Part shown: positions 1 through 7,792 of the stretch, piece after piece
How positions within the stretch are numbered: the stretch's first letter is position 1
How the letters are laid out: every line of letters starts with the position of its first letter
Source of the DNA: SIG440 sp045631525
Lineage (GTDB): Bacteria; Bacillota; Clostridia; Monoglobales; Monoglobaceae
Length of the DNA: 64,000 bases
Direction: 5' to 3'
NCBI GenBank assembly: GCA_045631525.1
Contig: JAZQUY010000005.1
Location: 11,562-75,561, forward strand
Notes under the pieces: model-generated
What the model was told of the DNA's origin: nothing
Databases searched by the model: none
The model's input: only the letters and a program-made list of their open reading frames with translations
Made by a program: the position numbers and the translations under genes

Positions 1-203
1 GCAATGGGGCGACCGCGGTATATTGTGCCGTCTTTTCTCAGATAAAAGTGATAGCCAATCCCGCACCAGCCGTTTTTGAGATGCCCTTTGTGTATGCTCA
101 TTGCATCACCAAGTCCTGCCCTGTGATGAAGAATTATATATTCTGTGCTGTTTCTTCTTTTAGGCTCGCTTCCCCATTGATATTTCATATCAACGATTTT
201 CAT
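1..203 (-). CDS. Phage endolysin, PGRP/amidase_2-type N-acetylmuramoyl-L-alanine amidase (C-terminus cut off)
   Basis: The 67 visible N-terminal residues contain 'YIILHHRAG', then 'IHKGHL', 'GIGYHFYL' and 'DGTIYRGRP', the pattern of type-2/PGRP amidases. The first His of the HH pair and the His in GYHF are expected zinc ligands. Such enzymes cut the bond between muramic acid and L-alanine in peptidoglycan. The ATG lies 14 bases inside the end of the holin gene, giving a holin-lysin lysis cassette at the end of the late operon. The gene runs off the left edge, so the second half of the catalytic domain and any wall-binding domain are not seen. Confidence 0.85.
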   Translation of the reverse strand, partial: MKIVDMKYQWGSEPKRRNSTEYIILHHRAGLGDAMSIHKGHLKNGWCGIGYHFYLRKDGTIYRGRPI

Positions 204-636
204 TGTCGTCTTTTTCCCCCTTTGATTTCAGCATATCAATAGCTTTTGTAATAACCTCAGGGAAAGGCACACCCATAAGCCCTGCATTTTCGATTATGGA
301 AATTGCTTCATTTATGATGAAACCAATTATAGCAGTGGTCCTTATGTAATTTGTGTCAAGAAGTCCGTCAAGTCTGTGTGCCACAAGTATAAAAAGCAAT
401 GTGACACCTTTTTTAGAGAGCCCTTTCCAACCAGCACGACTGCTTATCGCCCCTGTATCTGACTTGTTGCTTTTATGGAATACCCCCGCAACAATCAAAC
501 CCATCACAAAGTCCACAGCCATAAAAATCACGAGAGTTATCATATCCTCGGTCCAACCGCCAAATAACCGTGCCACAAAGCTCCCCGCCAAGCCCAAAGC
601 AGTACAAAAATATACTTTTGCTGTCTGAATATTCAT
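190..636 (-). CDS. Phage holin, Holin_4 (TcdE-like) family
   Basis: This 148-residue protein has an N-terminal membrane segment around residues 5-25, a second around 32-52 ('MITLVIFMAVDFVMGLIVAG') and a third around 75-90. A charged C-terminal tail ends in KGEKDDNENR. This topology and the 'DFVMGLIVAG' stretch fit the phage holin family that includes TcdE. Holins form timed lesions in the cytoplasmic membrane and let the endolysin reach the wall. Its ATG overlaps the stop of the preceding small gene in a TAATG junction, and the amidase starts within its end, so the three are translationally coupled. Confidence 0.85.
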   Translation of the reverse strand: MNIQTAKVYFCTALGLAGSFVARLFGGWTEDMITLVIFMAVDFVMGLIVAGVFHKSNKSDTGAISSRAGWKGLSKKGVTLLFILVAHRLDGLLDTNYIRTTAIIGFIINEAISIIENAGLMGVPFPEVITKAIDMLKSKGEKDDNENR

Positions 637-821
637 TATGTTTCTTCCTTTTCTTCCTCTTCTTTCATTATTTCTTCATACTCGGCATCTGTGATTTCGT
701 GCCAGTTGTCTACACTGTCGTTTACCCCGAGATAAACCTCCTTGCTGTAAGTATCTCCATTGGTAAGTACCATACCCTCTGATGCCGTGATTTTTATAAG
801 TTCAATCTTTGTTTTTTCCAT
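636..821 (-). CDS. Small acidic phage protein of unknown function
   Basis: This 61-residue protein starts at an ATG in a TAATG overlap with the upstream fibre gene; a longer in-frame extension exists but would run inside that gene and lacks a ribosome binding site. The body (residues 1-45) looks like a small beta-rich domain containing 'NWHEITDAEYEEIM'. The C-terminus is a run of Glu and Lys. Small proteins at this place, between tail fibre and holin, are common in Firmicutes phages and some are tail-associated, but no family could be assigned. Coupling on both sides supports that it is really translated. Confidence 0.65.
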   Translation of the reverse strand: MEKTKIELIKITASEGMVLTNGDTYSKEVYLGVNDSVDNWHEITDAEYEEIMKEEEEKEET

Positions 822-1588
822 TACGCCACTGTCCATCCTTTCTGCGTAGCAATAGCTATATCGCTTTCGCTTAATTTGCTCTTTGAGTCTGCGTGAAGTG
901 TCAAAGTTCTCGTTGTGGTTGTGCCAGAATAGTCTTTGAGAGCGTTTATTACGCTTTGTGCACTTTCTAAAACAAGCGGTGCGTTTACTAATGACCCAAT
1001 GGCGGTTGAAATAACACTGCCCTCCATAAAGAACAAGTGGGTAAGCCCTTTCATATTTATAAAACAATTTGCGTAATTGGTACACTTTTCGCTCACCTTG
1101 AGGGTTATATGTGTTGGTAAATAACCCGTAATGTTTTCATTCTTAAACGTCCCACTTAATGATGTGCAATTCGATAGGTCAACCTCGATATGGTTCATAC
1201 GTGCATTTGCAAATATGTCATCTGCTTGTGTTATTTTCGACAAATCAACCATATCAGCAATCGTTCTGTAATCCAGCACTTCTGTTTCACTTTGTCCAAA
1301 CAAGCAAAACATTCCCCTTGCTCTGTTGGCAGTGGTAGGAACAACTTTATACTTTGGTTTAAACGTATCTTTTGACCAACCACCGCCCGCAAAGGCATAC
1401 ATATATACGGCTCTTTCCCCATTATCTTGATAAGCATCCCAAAACTCATCATATTGTGATTTCTTTCCTGCTTCATATACCTTTGGAATATCCGTTGCCA
1501 TATCATCAAGAGTGAGAGCATCCGTTTTGCCCGTTTTATCACGGATAGCGTCTGCAATAGCCGTCATTTTTTCATTTACCGTTGCCAT
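821..1588 (-). CDS. Putative phage tail fibre / receptor-binding protein with LRR-like C-terminus
   Basis: This protein of about 255 residues begins with a helical segment containing 'MTAIADAIRDKTGK', a motif often seen at the N-terminus of Clostridia phage tail proteins. Residues ~105-215 contain irregular repeats of the BspA-like leucine-rich type ('NHIEVDLSNCTSLSG', 'GLTHLFFMEGS'). The end ('LSESDIAIATQKGW') also resembles BspA-like proteins. Two starts are possible; the ATG at 1588 is preferred because a GGGGGG run lies 8 bases upstream and it forms a TAATG overlap with the preceding gene. Being distal in the tail module it may bind the host surface, which is inference. Confidence 0.6.
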   Translation of the reverse strand: MATVNEKMTAIADAIRDKTGKTDALTLDDMATDIPKVYEAGKKSQYDEFWDAYQDNGERAVYMYAFAGGGWSKDTFKPKYKVVPTTANRARGMFCLFGQSETEVLDYRTIADMVDLSKITQADDIFANARMNHIEVDLSNCTSLSGTFKNENITGYLPTHITLKVSEKCTNYANCFINMKGLTHLFFMEGSVISTAIGSLVNAPLVLESAQSVINALKDYSGTTTTRTLTLHADSKSKLSESDIAIATQKGWTVA

Positions 1589-2127
1589 TACCATTTCCCC
1601 CCTAAGATTGCCTCATCAACCCAAGTCTTTATCTCATCCTTGTCCTCGGCTGTCCAGTAATCTGTGCCTCGCTGTGGAATATAGCCCTCCGCTTTAACCC
1701 CAGTGTCAATAAAAACCTTATCATTTTTATCCCACTCAAACCAATTTCCGTTTTCGCCTATATATGGAGTTTTTGTGTTTGACAATATCTGGTTGTATAT
1801 GTCAGGTGTGGGAGGCTTTGGTGTCTCGCCCTCTTTATATCCCGACTTTTCCACACTGACCCTGACACTGTTTGCCGTTATTCTGTCACCGCACACCACC
1901 GACACAGTGAAAAACGGAGCCTTTATAACTTCCCAGGGCACAGTGCACGCATTATCAGAAAGAATTACATTATAAAATTGTGTTCCATTTCCAAATATCG
2001 CAACAATATCCCCCTCCCATTCCTCACTAAAGGAAAAGTGGGCAGTTAAGTAATTTCGGCTGTCTGCAACTACCTTAAAATGGTCAGTTCGTTCTATTAT
2101 CTGATTTTTTATATCAAAACAAATCAT
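1588..2127 (-). CDS. Phage baseplate/tail protein with N-terminal BppU-like beta domain
   Basis: About 179 residues. Residues ~1-95 look like a beta sandwich ('FSFSEEWEGDIVAIFGNG', 'CTVPWEVIKAPFFTVSV'), similar to the N-terminal baseplate-attachment domain of BppU-type proteins. A proline-rich linker (KPPTPDIY) follows, then a segment with 'GENGNWFEWD' and 'PQRGTDYWT' that recurs in Firmicutes tail-fibre proteins. The ATG at 2127 is favoured because GGAGG lies 6 bases before it; the in-frame TTG one codon earlier is too close. It probably links the baseplate to the receptor-binding protein encoded next. Exact role is inferred from position. Confidence 0.6.
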   Translation of the reverse strand: MICFDIKNQIIERTDHFKVVADSRNYLTAHFSFSEEWEGDIVAIFGNGTQFYNVILSDNACTVPWEVIKAPFFTVSVVCGDRITANSVRVSVEKSGYKEGETPKPPTPDIYNQILSNTKTPYIGENGNWFEWDKNDKVFIDTGVKAEGYIPQRGTDYWTAEDKDEIKTWVDEAILGGKW

Positions 2128-2139
2128 CAAATCCCTCCT

Positions 2140-3021
2140 TTACATAAGCATAGCAAAATATGCGTGGTTCTTAAACATATAAAGATATTTTTCGCCATTA
2201 TTCATTGTGCTACACTGCGCAATGATACAAAGTTCATTGTCACAAACCTCAACGAATCTTGCCATGCTGTAATTTACAACAGTACCAAGACTACCTCCTG
2301 CAAATGCGGAGTCATTATCTATAATTGAAAATATACCCTGATTTTTAACAATGTCATAGAATGTAGTTATCTGCAGCTTTTCGGGAGTAGGTTCAGCGCC
2401 TACAGTCACAACTGCATAATTAAATTTGCTCAAATCCACTCCCTGCACGCTTGCAACCTTATAGTATTTGCCATCCCCTACCGTGCGTATCAGCACAGGG
2501 TCTATGCTCACAAAAGGCACCGAAAGAGATATATTTTTGCCAAGCGTTGCTATTTTTGACCTCGAAAAAATTCTTTTGTCCAAAAGTGTTCCGTCTGTCA
2601 AAACCTCGGCAAGTAATACACATTCTCCATCTGTGGGCAATTCAGCGCCAAAAACAATATCCGCTTTCTGAAGTGACGGACTGTAATGTGCATAGATGTG
2701 CCCTGCCGTATTTGGTGCTATGGGCAACACATATCCATTTTCATCAACTGTCAACCTTACACCGCTTTCAAAAAACACTATTCCCTGTGCAACTTCAACA
2801 TGCATTTCTGCCATACCCACATTCTGTACACTGCAAAGACAGCCACCAAGCTGAACACCCTCGCCAACAAGTGCAGATGTCATTTCATTCAGGTCAGACA
2901 CATTGTAGCTGTCCTTTGAAATAAAAGGCGCAATGCCCGCACCCGTCAGGCTTTTTGTAATATCGTTTATATCATCAGGTCCGTATATACTGTTATCAAT
3001 AAAGCTATAACTTATTCCCAT
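2140..3021 (-). CDS. Phage baseplate/tail-associated protein, function unknown
   Basis: A 293-residue protein between the Gp37-like tail protein and the BppU-like protein. The first ~50 residues contain 'YGPDDINDITKSLTGAG' and the middle is beta-rich with small hydrophobic strands, as in baseplate-wedge or fibre-adaptor proteins. No catalytic motif was found. Of two nearby ATGs, the second (3021) sits 7 bases after GGAGG and makes a TAATG junction, so it is preferred to the one at 3027. Firmicutes phages often carry a protein of this size and position, but the family could not be named. Confidence 0.55.
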   Translation of the reverse strand: MGISYSFIDNSIYGPDDINDITKSLTGAGIAPFISKDSYNVSDLNEMTSALVGEGVQLGGCLCSVQNVGMAEMHVEVAQGIVFFESGVRLTVDENGYVLPIAPNTAGHIYAHYSPSLQKADIVFGAELPTDGECVLLAEVLTDGTLLDKRIFSRSKIATLGKNISLSVPFVSIDPVLIRTVGDGKYYKVASVQGVDLSKFNYAVVTVGAEPTPEKLQITTFYDIVKNQGIFSIIDNDSAFAGGSLGTVVNYSMARFVEVCDNELCIIAQCSTMNNGEKYLYMFKNHAYFAMLM

Positions 3022-3023
3022 TA

Positions 3024-4184
3024 TCATTCCTCCAAACTGCTGAGAACAGGGTTGACTCCTGATTCATCAATATCATAGTAAATATTGACCGAAGAAACCC
3101 GCTTTCTTTCCGCTTTTTTAAAATCTCCAAATTCTGTCTGCACTCTTACAATGTCACCAAGAACATAGTCTTTGCCGTATTCCACATCCTTTGCTTCACC
3201 CTCTGTTTCGGCTCTTCTTTTCAACCCAGATATTTCAGCAAGAGCCTCTTCCTCTGTTTTTATCCCCGAAAGCACCGCGTCCCATTTTTTTGCACCTGTT
3301 TCGGACGGATTATCAATATACACCCAAATTGTGTCAGGCTTTTTACCTGTAATTTTCCACTTGCCACTTGGGGTGTCGGAATACAAATAATAATCCTTTA
3401 TGCAATTCAAACCAAATCGTGTTACGTTGTAATATTTTCCGCCGCTTTGATAATATGTATCTGACGTTATTTTGTAATATGTGTATGCATTCTCTGGGTT
3501 ATTATCAGAAAGACCGGGTGAATTGTTATATGCATCCCAACCTCCCATATCAGTGAACCTTCTCTCATACCATCCGCAGTTTGTTACCATATCCTGCTTT
3601 TCTACGGTGTATGTCATTTCATAAGCCGTTCTGTTTGACGGAGAAATCATACACAATGATTCATTACCCTGATATACCGAAAATACAAACTTTTTCAAGC
3701 TCATATCCGGGACAAGTTTAAACCCAAGGGACTGTTTTTCAAGCACCTCGCATACAACATCATAAAGCACCCTTACCTTGTCTGTTGAATAGCTTTGTGC
3801 TGTGCCAAGTCCTGCAAGCTCATCCAAAGCAACAAAATCCCCTGCGCCAGAGGTCACAGCATCGCGAGCGATAACCTCCGCCGCTACTGCTGTTTTAGTA
3901 AATGGCTGGACTCCCCTTTTTGTTAAAAGCCATTCGGGAGTTCTGCCAAAGACGGCTATATCCTCATCTATTCTCCAGCCCGTAACTATAGCCGAACTTT
4001 CACCTGCGACCACAAACAAGTATGGATTATTTTCAAGCAAGGTTATAACATCAGTTTCAGAGGGCGAAAAATGCACCTCAAAAGTTCCGTATCCACAATA
4101 CTTCTTTTCTATATTTAAAGATACAACTCTCGGGAAATCCGCAAGCAAATTAAAATCAAAGTCATAAAAAAATATATCCCTCAC
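3024..4184 (-). CDS. Siphovirus ReqiPepy6 Gp37-like tail protein
   Basis: A 386-residue protein. Its start ('IFFYDFDFNLLADFPR', then 'LNIEKKYCGYGTFEVHF') is the typical beginning of Gp37-like tail proteins, which sit beneath the distal tail protein and play the tail-associated-lysin or baseplate-hub role. The C-terminal third ends with an 'YVLGDIVRVQTEFGDF' beta strand pair, also typical. No lysin motif was seen. It starts with GTG in a GTGA overlap with the Dit gene, so the two are coupled. Similar proteins follow Dit in many Clostridia prophages. Confidence 0.75.
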   Translation of the reverse strand: MRDIFFYDFDFNLLADFPRVVSLNIEKKYCGYGTFEVHFSPSETDVITLLENNPYLFVVAGESSAIVTGWRIDEDIAVFGRTPEWLLTKRGVQPFTKTAVAAEVIARDAVTSGAGDFVALDELAGLGTAQSYSTDKVRVLYDVVCEVLEKQSLGFKLVPDMSLKKFVFSVYQGNESLCMISPSNRTAYEMTYTVEKQDMVTNCGWYERRFTDMGGWDAYNNSPGLSDNNPENAYTYYKITSDTYYQSGGKYYNVTRFGLNCIKDYYLYSDTPSGKWKITGKKPDTIWVYIDNPSETGAKKWDAVLSGIKTEEEALAEISGLKRRAETEGEAKDVEYGKDYVLGDIVRVQTEFGDFKKAERKRVSSVNIYYDIDESGVNPVLSSLEE

Positions 4185-5035
4185 ACAATCACCGCCTCAT
4201 TATACAGATTGTTGTATCTGCATTCCACCGTGAAATCCGGTGTTAAATCACCAATGTTAAGCGAAATCATATTTGCCCCTCTTTCGAGCACAAAATCTCC
4301 CAAAAAACTATCTTTTGAAAGGTAGTTTATTATATTCCCACTGATATTGCTGATAATTTTTCGGTTTTTTACGTCCACAGTTACCGTCTCTTCACCTTTT
4401 GGTGCATAGTCAAGCTGCACTCTTTTCCCCGTAGTCTCATTTATCAGAATGATACTCTCAACATCTTCAAGAGCAGTGGGATAATATATACTTATAACCG
4501 GCTCAACAGAAACCGTCCCTTTAATCTCAATACTGCCTCCAAGAACAATTTCGCCAAACACCGCAGGCAGAGTGAATGGTGTTGCAAGAAGCTTTGTCCT
4601 TTTATAAAGAGATACCACCGTATCATTGCCGTCCTCAAAGAATGGACTGTCACACACAAACTGTACTGCAAAGGTTGCAATTCTTCCGCGAAGCACACGG
4701 GTTACATCCGGGAGCTGAACTTGGCTGCAAAATATCCTTCTGTCCACTGCCTCGCTTTTTATATAAAGCATTCCGCTTTGGCTAAACACACGCAAGGCAT
4801 CCCTCACATCTTCAGCAACATTTTTACTCAGCATTTCAAGAGCAATGGTTATACTCCGTGCCACAGCTCTTGAACTTAAGGTCTCCTGTCCGTCATAACC
4901 CGAATACACCGCTGAATTATATTCCCGCGAAACAAGGCCCAAGCCCTCTATTGCAGTTATTTTAAAAGGCGAATCATTTCCGCCGCCCTTCATAACTACC
5001 TCACCGAGCTCATTTTTGTATATAAGTGTAATCAT
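4181..5035 (-). CDS. Distal tail protein (Dit), Sipho_tail family
   Basis: A 284-residue protein with the features of phage tail-family (Sipho_tail) proteins. There is an N-terminal beta region with 'GLVSREYNSAVYSGYDGQ', a helix-rich 'NVAEDVRDALRVFSQSG', a region around residue 120 containing 'FVCDSPFFED', and a C-terminal galectin-like half with 'FVLERGANMISLNIGD'. Dit forms the hexameric hub joining tail tube and baseplate. The ATG at 5035 is chosen because it overlaps the TGA of the tape-measure-like gene (ATGA), whereas the upstream TTG has no suitable spacing. Order tape measure-Dit-Gp37 is standard. Confidence 0.8.
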   Translation of the reverse strand: MITLIYKNELGEVVMKGGGNDSPFKITAIEGLGLVSREYNSAVYSGYDGQETLSSRAVARSITIALEMLSKNVAEDVRDALRVFSQSGMLYIKSEAVDRRIFCSQVQLPDVTRVLRGRIATFAVQFVCDSPFFEDGNDTVVSLYKRTKLLATPFTLPAVFGEIVLGGSIEIKGTVSVEPVISIYYPTALEDVESIILINETTGKRVQLDYAPKGEETVTVDVKNRKIISNISGNIINYLSKDSFLGDFVLERGANMISLNIGDLTPDFTVECRYNNLYNEAVIV

Positions 5036-6246
5036 AACCAATCATTCCCTCCTCTCAGCCGTTCAAGTGCCGCAGCATTTCGTGCAGCCTGCAGTTGTTG
5101 TGTAGTTGTATCCTTTGACGCATTGAAATTATACGTGGTTTTGTAGGTTGTATTCTCTGCAAATGCACCAGATACTCCATCCGTCATTTTCTGCATATCC
5201 ACCACAATTTCAGCCATTTGGGAAAGCATAAGGGAGCGCATTTCAAGCATTACATTTGAAATTTCTGTTTTAAGTCCGTTTCCAAATGCTTCACCCGAAT
5301 CAATCCCAAGCTGATAATAGCTCTTTGGCACCACATCAAAATTTTCCTCCAGAGTTTTTATAAATATGTTTTCCTGTTTGTTATCAACACTGACGTATCC
5401 CTTGTCAAAATCATCAACGCTGACAATTCCTGCATCCTGAAGAGCCTCTTTGTTTAAAACTCCATTGAGTTCCCCCGCAATACTTTCCGCCAAAGAGTTT
5501 CGTGTCAAGTACCCTTTAATAAAATTTTTGCGTGCTTCTTCGGATGCAGAAAGTATGACGCCCACTGCCGAAATGGCTTCATCTACGTCCATTTTGGCAA
5601 TTTCAGAAAATATTCCGTCTGGAATATCCCCAAGATTTTTAAGCGCCAAAATCGCATTTTTATAACGCTGTAAAAGGTCAATCTCCTTTTCAAAATCAGA
5701 CAACTTGTTCCATATAAAACCTTGACTGCTTCCGTCAGAATTTACATTTTTGAGGAGAACCTTAAGTGACGAAAACCACGGTCCGTCATCAGCTTTGAGG
5801 TTTTCTTCAAGGTCTTTTTGGAGTGAGTGAACCTTTTCAAGCATTTCAAGCTGTTGCTTTGCGGTTTCGTCCATAAGGCGCTTGTTGTAGCTTATTATTT
5901 CCTCGGTGTATTTGTACCAGCTGTCCGTGCCCTCTCTCAAATTTTCATCCCGATATTTTTTCAGTTTTTCATAGTATTCCTGCTCGCTGATAAGTTCAAG
6001 CTTAAGTGAATTTTTGAGATTGGCAAGTTCTCTGTCCTGACGTTTTTTCGCAAGCTTTTCCGCATTTTTTGCAGCGTTTTTTGTAACAGTCTCAAGCTCC
6101 ACATAAACGTTTTCCAGAGCAGTCACAGCAAGATAAGAGTTCTGACTAAGCCCCACTCCTATGCCCGACGCTATCATTTTGCCAATATCATTTTTGGCAG
6201 CCTCGTTTTTGAGGCCATCCATATATTTTTGAAAATCAAATGACAT
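5032..6246 (-). CDS. Tape-measure-position tail protein, unusually short
   Basis: A 404-residue, highly charged and largely helical protein occupying the tape-measure position, between the Gp15 chaperone and Dit. Residues ~50-165 are predicted coiled coil rich in Lys and Glu ('LANLKNSLKLELISEQEYY', 'MLEKVHSLQKDLEENL'). Residues ~185-290 form a helical domain. The C-terminus has 'TTYNFNASKD' and ends with an Arg/Ala-rich helix. No transmembrane block typical of long tape measures was seen. At 404 residues it is shorter than most siphovirus tape measures, implying a short tail if this is the only one. SD AAGGAAGG precedes the ATG. Confidence 0.6.
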   Translation of the reverse strand: MSFDFQKYMDGLKNEAAKNDIGKMIASGIGVGLSQNSYLAVTALENVYVELETVTKNAAKNAEKLAKKRQDRELANLKNSLKLELISEQEYYEKLKKYRDENLREGTDSWYKYTEEIISYNKRLMDETAKQQLEMLEKVHSLQKDLEENLKADDGPWFSSLKVLLKNVNSDGSSQGFIWNKLSDFEKEIDLLQRYKNAILALKNLGDIPDGIFSEIAKMDVDEAISAVGVILSASEEARKNFIKGYLTRNSLAESIAGELNGVLNKEALQDAGIVSVDDFDKGYVSVDNKQENIFIKTLEENFDVVPKSYYQLGIDSGEAFGNGLKTEISNVMLEMRSLMLSQMAEIVVDMQKMTDGVSGAFAENTTYKTTYNFNASKDTTTQQLQAARNAAALERLRGGNDWL

Positions 6247-6296
6247 ATAAATCCTTCCTTATCAGTTGTTTTCTTTAAAAACAGTGATTGCCAATT

Positions 6297-6860
6297 TCAG
6301 AACACTTCCGAAAGGCTGTCTGCAAGTTCTTCTTCTCTCTCTTCATCGGTCCTTATATCCGGAAGTTTATATTGCTTTTTCATTCTTTCATAGAACTTCT
6401 TAAGCTCTTTATTTTTGATTTTGGAAGTATCCAAAGACCTGTATCCCACGACCTTTGAAAACTTGCATCCATCATCCAATGCCGAAATCAATAATCTAAA
6501 CTGCCACCAATGCATATTGGTTTTCAAAAGGTCTATGCCAAACTTCCCCAAAAAATCTGCCCACAAAAACTTAAAATCTTTTTTCAGGTCATAAAGGGGC
6601 GCACCAAAACTTTTTCTTTCCGTTTTTTCTACATCTATACCTCCTGAATAAAACCAAAGCACCTTTTCAAAGGCAGCAACAGGATTGTGAGGGAGATGAG
6701 GATATGCCAGTGCAAGAATTTTTGCCGCATCCTTTTTGCTATCTTCCTTTAATAGAAAAATTTGCTCAATCTCAATCCAGACCGAAAAATCGGTGTTTAT
6801 AGGATATTCCACTCCGTCTATTTCCACCTTTTCGGCAAGATTCAAAAGCTCAGTTTTCAT
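6297..6860 (-). CDS. Bacteriophage Gp15-family protein (tail assembly chaperone partner)
   Basis: A 187-residue protein starting near 'LLNLAEKVEIDGVEYPINTDF' (split here by reading; key part is DGVEYPINTDF) and containing 'AFEKVLWFYSGG', 'WADFLGKFGIDLL' and 'MHWWQFRLLISAL', the hallmarks of the Gp15 family found just before the tape measure in Firmicutes phages. It probably acts as the extended tail-assembly chaperone. The ATG at 6860 lies 11 bases inside the end of the preceding gene and follows an A-run; an in-frame TTG upstream is less likely because it lacks a spaced ribosome binding site. See the finding on the junction. Confidence 0.8.
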   Translation of the reverse strand: MKTELLNLAEKVEIDGVEYPINTDFSVWIEIEQIFLLKEDSKKDAAKILALAYPHLPHNPVAAFEKVLWFYSGGIDVEKTERKSFGAPLYDLKKDFKFLWADFLGKFGIDLLKTNMHWWQFRLLISALDDGCKFSKVVGYRSLDTSKIKNKELKKFYERMKKQYKLPDIRTDEEREEELADSLSEVF

Positions 6861-7173
6861 TTTTTTCACCACTCTCAGTATCCCCAAGACGCAAGCCTAT
6901 TTCAGAAATCACATAACAAAGTGCCCCCGAAAGCTCAGGGATGTTCTTTTCCACATTCTGAAATATCTTCTTTACTTGTCTCTTTCCCACAAGCTTTTCA
7001 AGGCTTTTTTCAAGAAAATTTTTCACCCTGTCACATATTTCATCTTCACCTATACTGTCAGCAGATATGTTTTGAATTTCATTTGCTGCGGACTGTTTTA
7101 TTTCTCGGCACAAAGAAAGAAGTTTTTTGTTTTCCTTGATTTCTGCCTTTTTCCCATATATCTCAAGAATCAT
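6850..7173 (-). CDS. Phage tail assembly chaperone (Gp14/GpG-like)
   Basis: A 107-residue, mostly helical protein between the major tail protein and Gp15, the normal place of the short tail assembly chaperone. The start at 7173 (MILEIYGK) is chosen because TTGGAGG lies just before it; the longer reading would run through the intercistronic hairpin at 7204-7229. Residues ~8-75 are strongly helical and charged. The gene ends in a Lys/Glu/Asn-rich tail read from an A7 run that overlaps the Gp15 start. No domain was recognised by sequence; the assignment rests on position and size. Confidence 0.65.
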   Translation of the reverse strand: MILEIYGKKAEIKENKKLLSLCREIKQSAANEIQNISADSIGEDEICDRVKNFLEKSLEKLVGKRQVKKIFQNVEKNIPELSGALCYVISEIGLRLGDTESGEKNEN

Positions 7174-7203
7174 TTTAACCTCCAAATCACTGTTTTTAAT
7201 TTC

Positions 7204-7229
7204 CTGCCCGCACAAATTCGCGCGGGCAG
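7204..7229 (-). other. GC-rich intercistronic stem-loop after the major tail protein gene
   Basis: An 8-bp perfect stem CTGCCCGC / GCGGGCAG with a 10-base loop lies between the major tail protein stop and the chaperone ribosome binding site. On the transcribed minus strand it is followed by GAAATT, not by a T-run, so it is more likely to protect or partition mRNA than to terminate. On the plus strand a T5 run follows. Confidence 0.6.
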
Positions 7230-7242
7230 TTTTTCTCAAGTT

Positions 7243-7725
7243 TTAAATTTCTTCAAAGGTGCAGGTCTGCCAGTCATCATTGCTTACTGCTTTTCCAAAT
7301 ACCTTTTCACCTTTCACCCTGAAAGTACCGCTGTATTTGTAGGCATCCATACCGCTGCCCTCATTTTCGGCAATAACCGAAAAATCACGCTTAACCGCAC
7401 CCTTTTCGTCATCCGCCATATCCACCATAATGATGGGTCTTACAGCATCTGCGCCCACTTTTTCGTGGTTGAAAATTGATATAATGTCATCATGAACAGC
7501 ATCACCCTGGAATCTGTCAAACCCGAAAGAAATTGACGGAGTATAGGCCACCACATCTGTCTGCTCAAATTCTTCATCAATATACTGCCTTGAATATTCC
7601 TTTGGATTTTTGGCTGTTGAAATTTCATCAAAGCCTTTCATTCTGAAAAATGTATAGCCACTGCCGCCCTCCGACGGAACGCCATAAAACGCCAGTTTTT
7701 TGTATCTTTTAATTATTTCTGCCAT
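7243..7725 (-). CDS. Phage major tail tube protein
   Basis: A 160-residue protein with the usual start of Firmicutes phage major tail proteins: 'YKKLAFYGVP' then 'RMKGFDEIST', 'NPKEYSRQYIDEE' and 'SISFGFDRFQGD', ending in a beta-rich segment with 'YKYSGTFRVKGE'. The protein polymerises into the non-contractile tube around the tape measure. An excellent ribosome binding site (AAAGGAGG) precedes the ATG, in keeping with a high-copy structural protein. The gene is bracketed by two stem-loops, 7748-7786 upstream and 7204-7229 downstream, which may tune its transcript level relative to its neighbours. Confidence 0.85.
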   Translation of the reverse strand: MAEIIKRYKKLAFYGVPSEGGSGYTFFRMKGFDEISTAKNPKEYSRQYIDEEFEQTDVVAYTPSISFGFDRFQGDAVHDDIISIFNHEKVGADAVRPIIMVDMADDEKGAVKRDFSVIAENEGSGMDAYKYSGTFRVKGEKVFGKAVSNDDWQTCTFEEI

Positions 7726-7747
7726 AAAAATTCCTCCTTTTAAAAAA

Positions 7748-7786
7748 GCAGAGGCCAGAGATTATACAATCCTTCTGCACCTCTGC
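7748..7786 (-). terminator. Terminator-like hairpin with T6 run upstream of the major tail protein gene
   Basis: On the minus strand a 7-bp stem GCAGAGG / CCTCTGC encloses a 25-base loop and is followed at once by TTTTTT, then by the major tail protein ribosome binding site. It lies inside the late operon, so full termination would be paradoxical. The loop contains TATAAT (plus-strand 7761-7766), with a weak TATGCA 17 bases upstream, so an internal promoter is possible. Function is not proven. Confidence 0.45.
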
Positions 7787-7792
7787 ATAAAA

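Noticed and set aside
822..1085. Upstream extension of the small phage gene at 636-821
   Set aside because: Would run inside the fibre gene in another frame; the TAATG start is better supported.
6736..7479. 247-codon plus-strand frame opposite the tail chaperone and Gp15 genes
   Set aside because: Antisense to recognised phage genes, Phe/His/Ser-rich composition, no ribosome binding site; a shadow frame.
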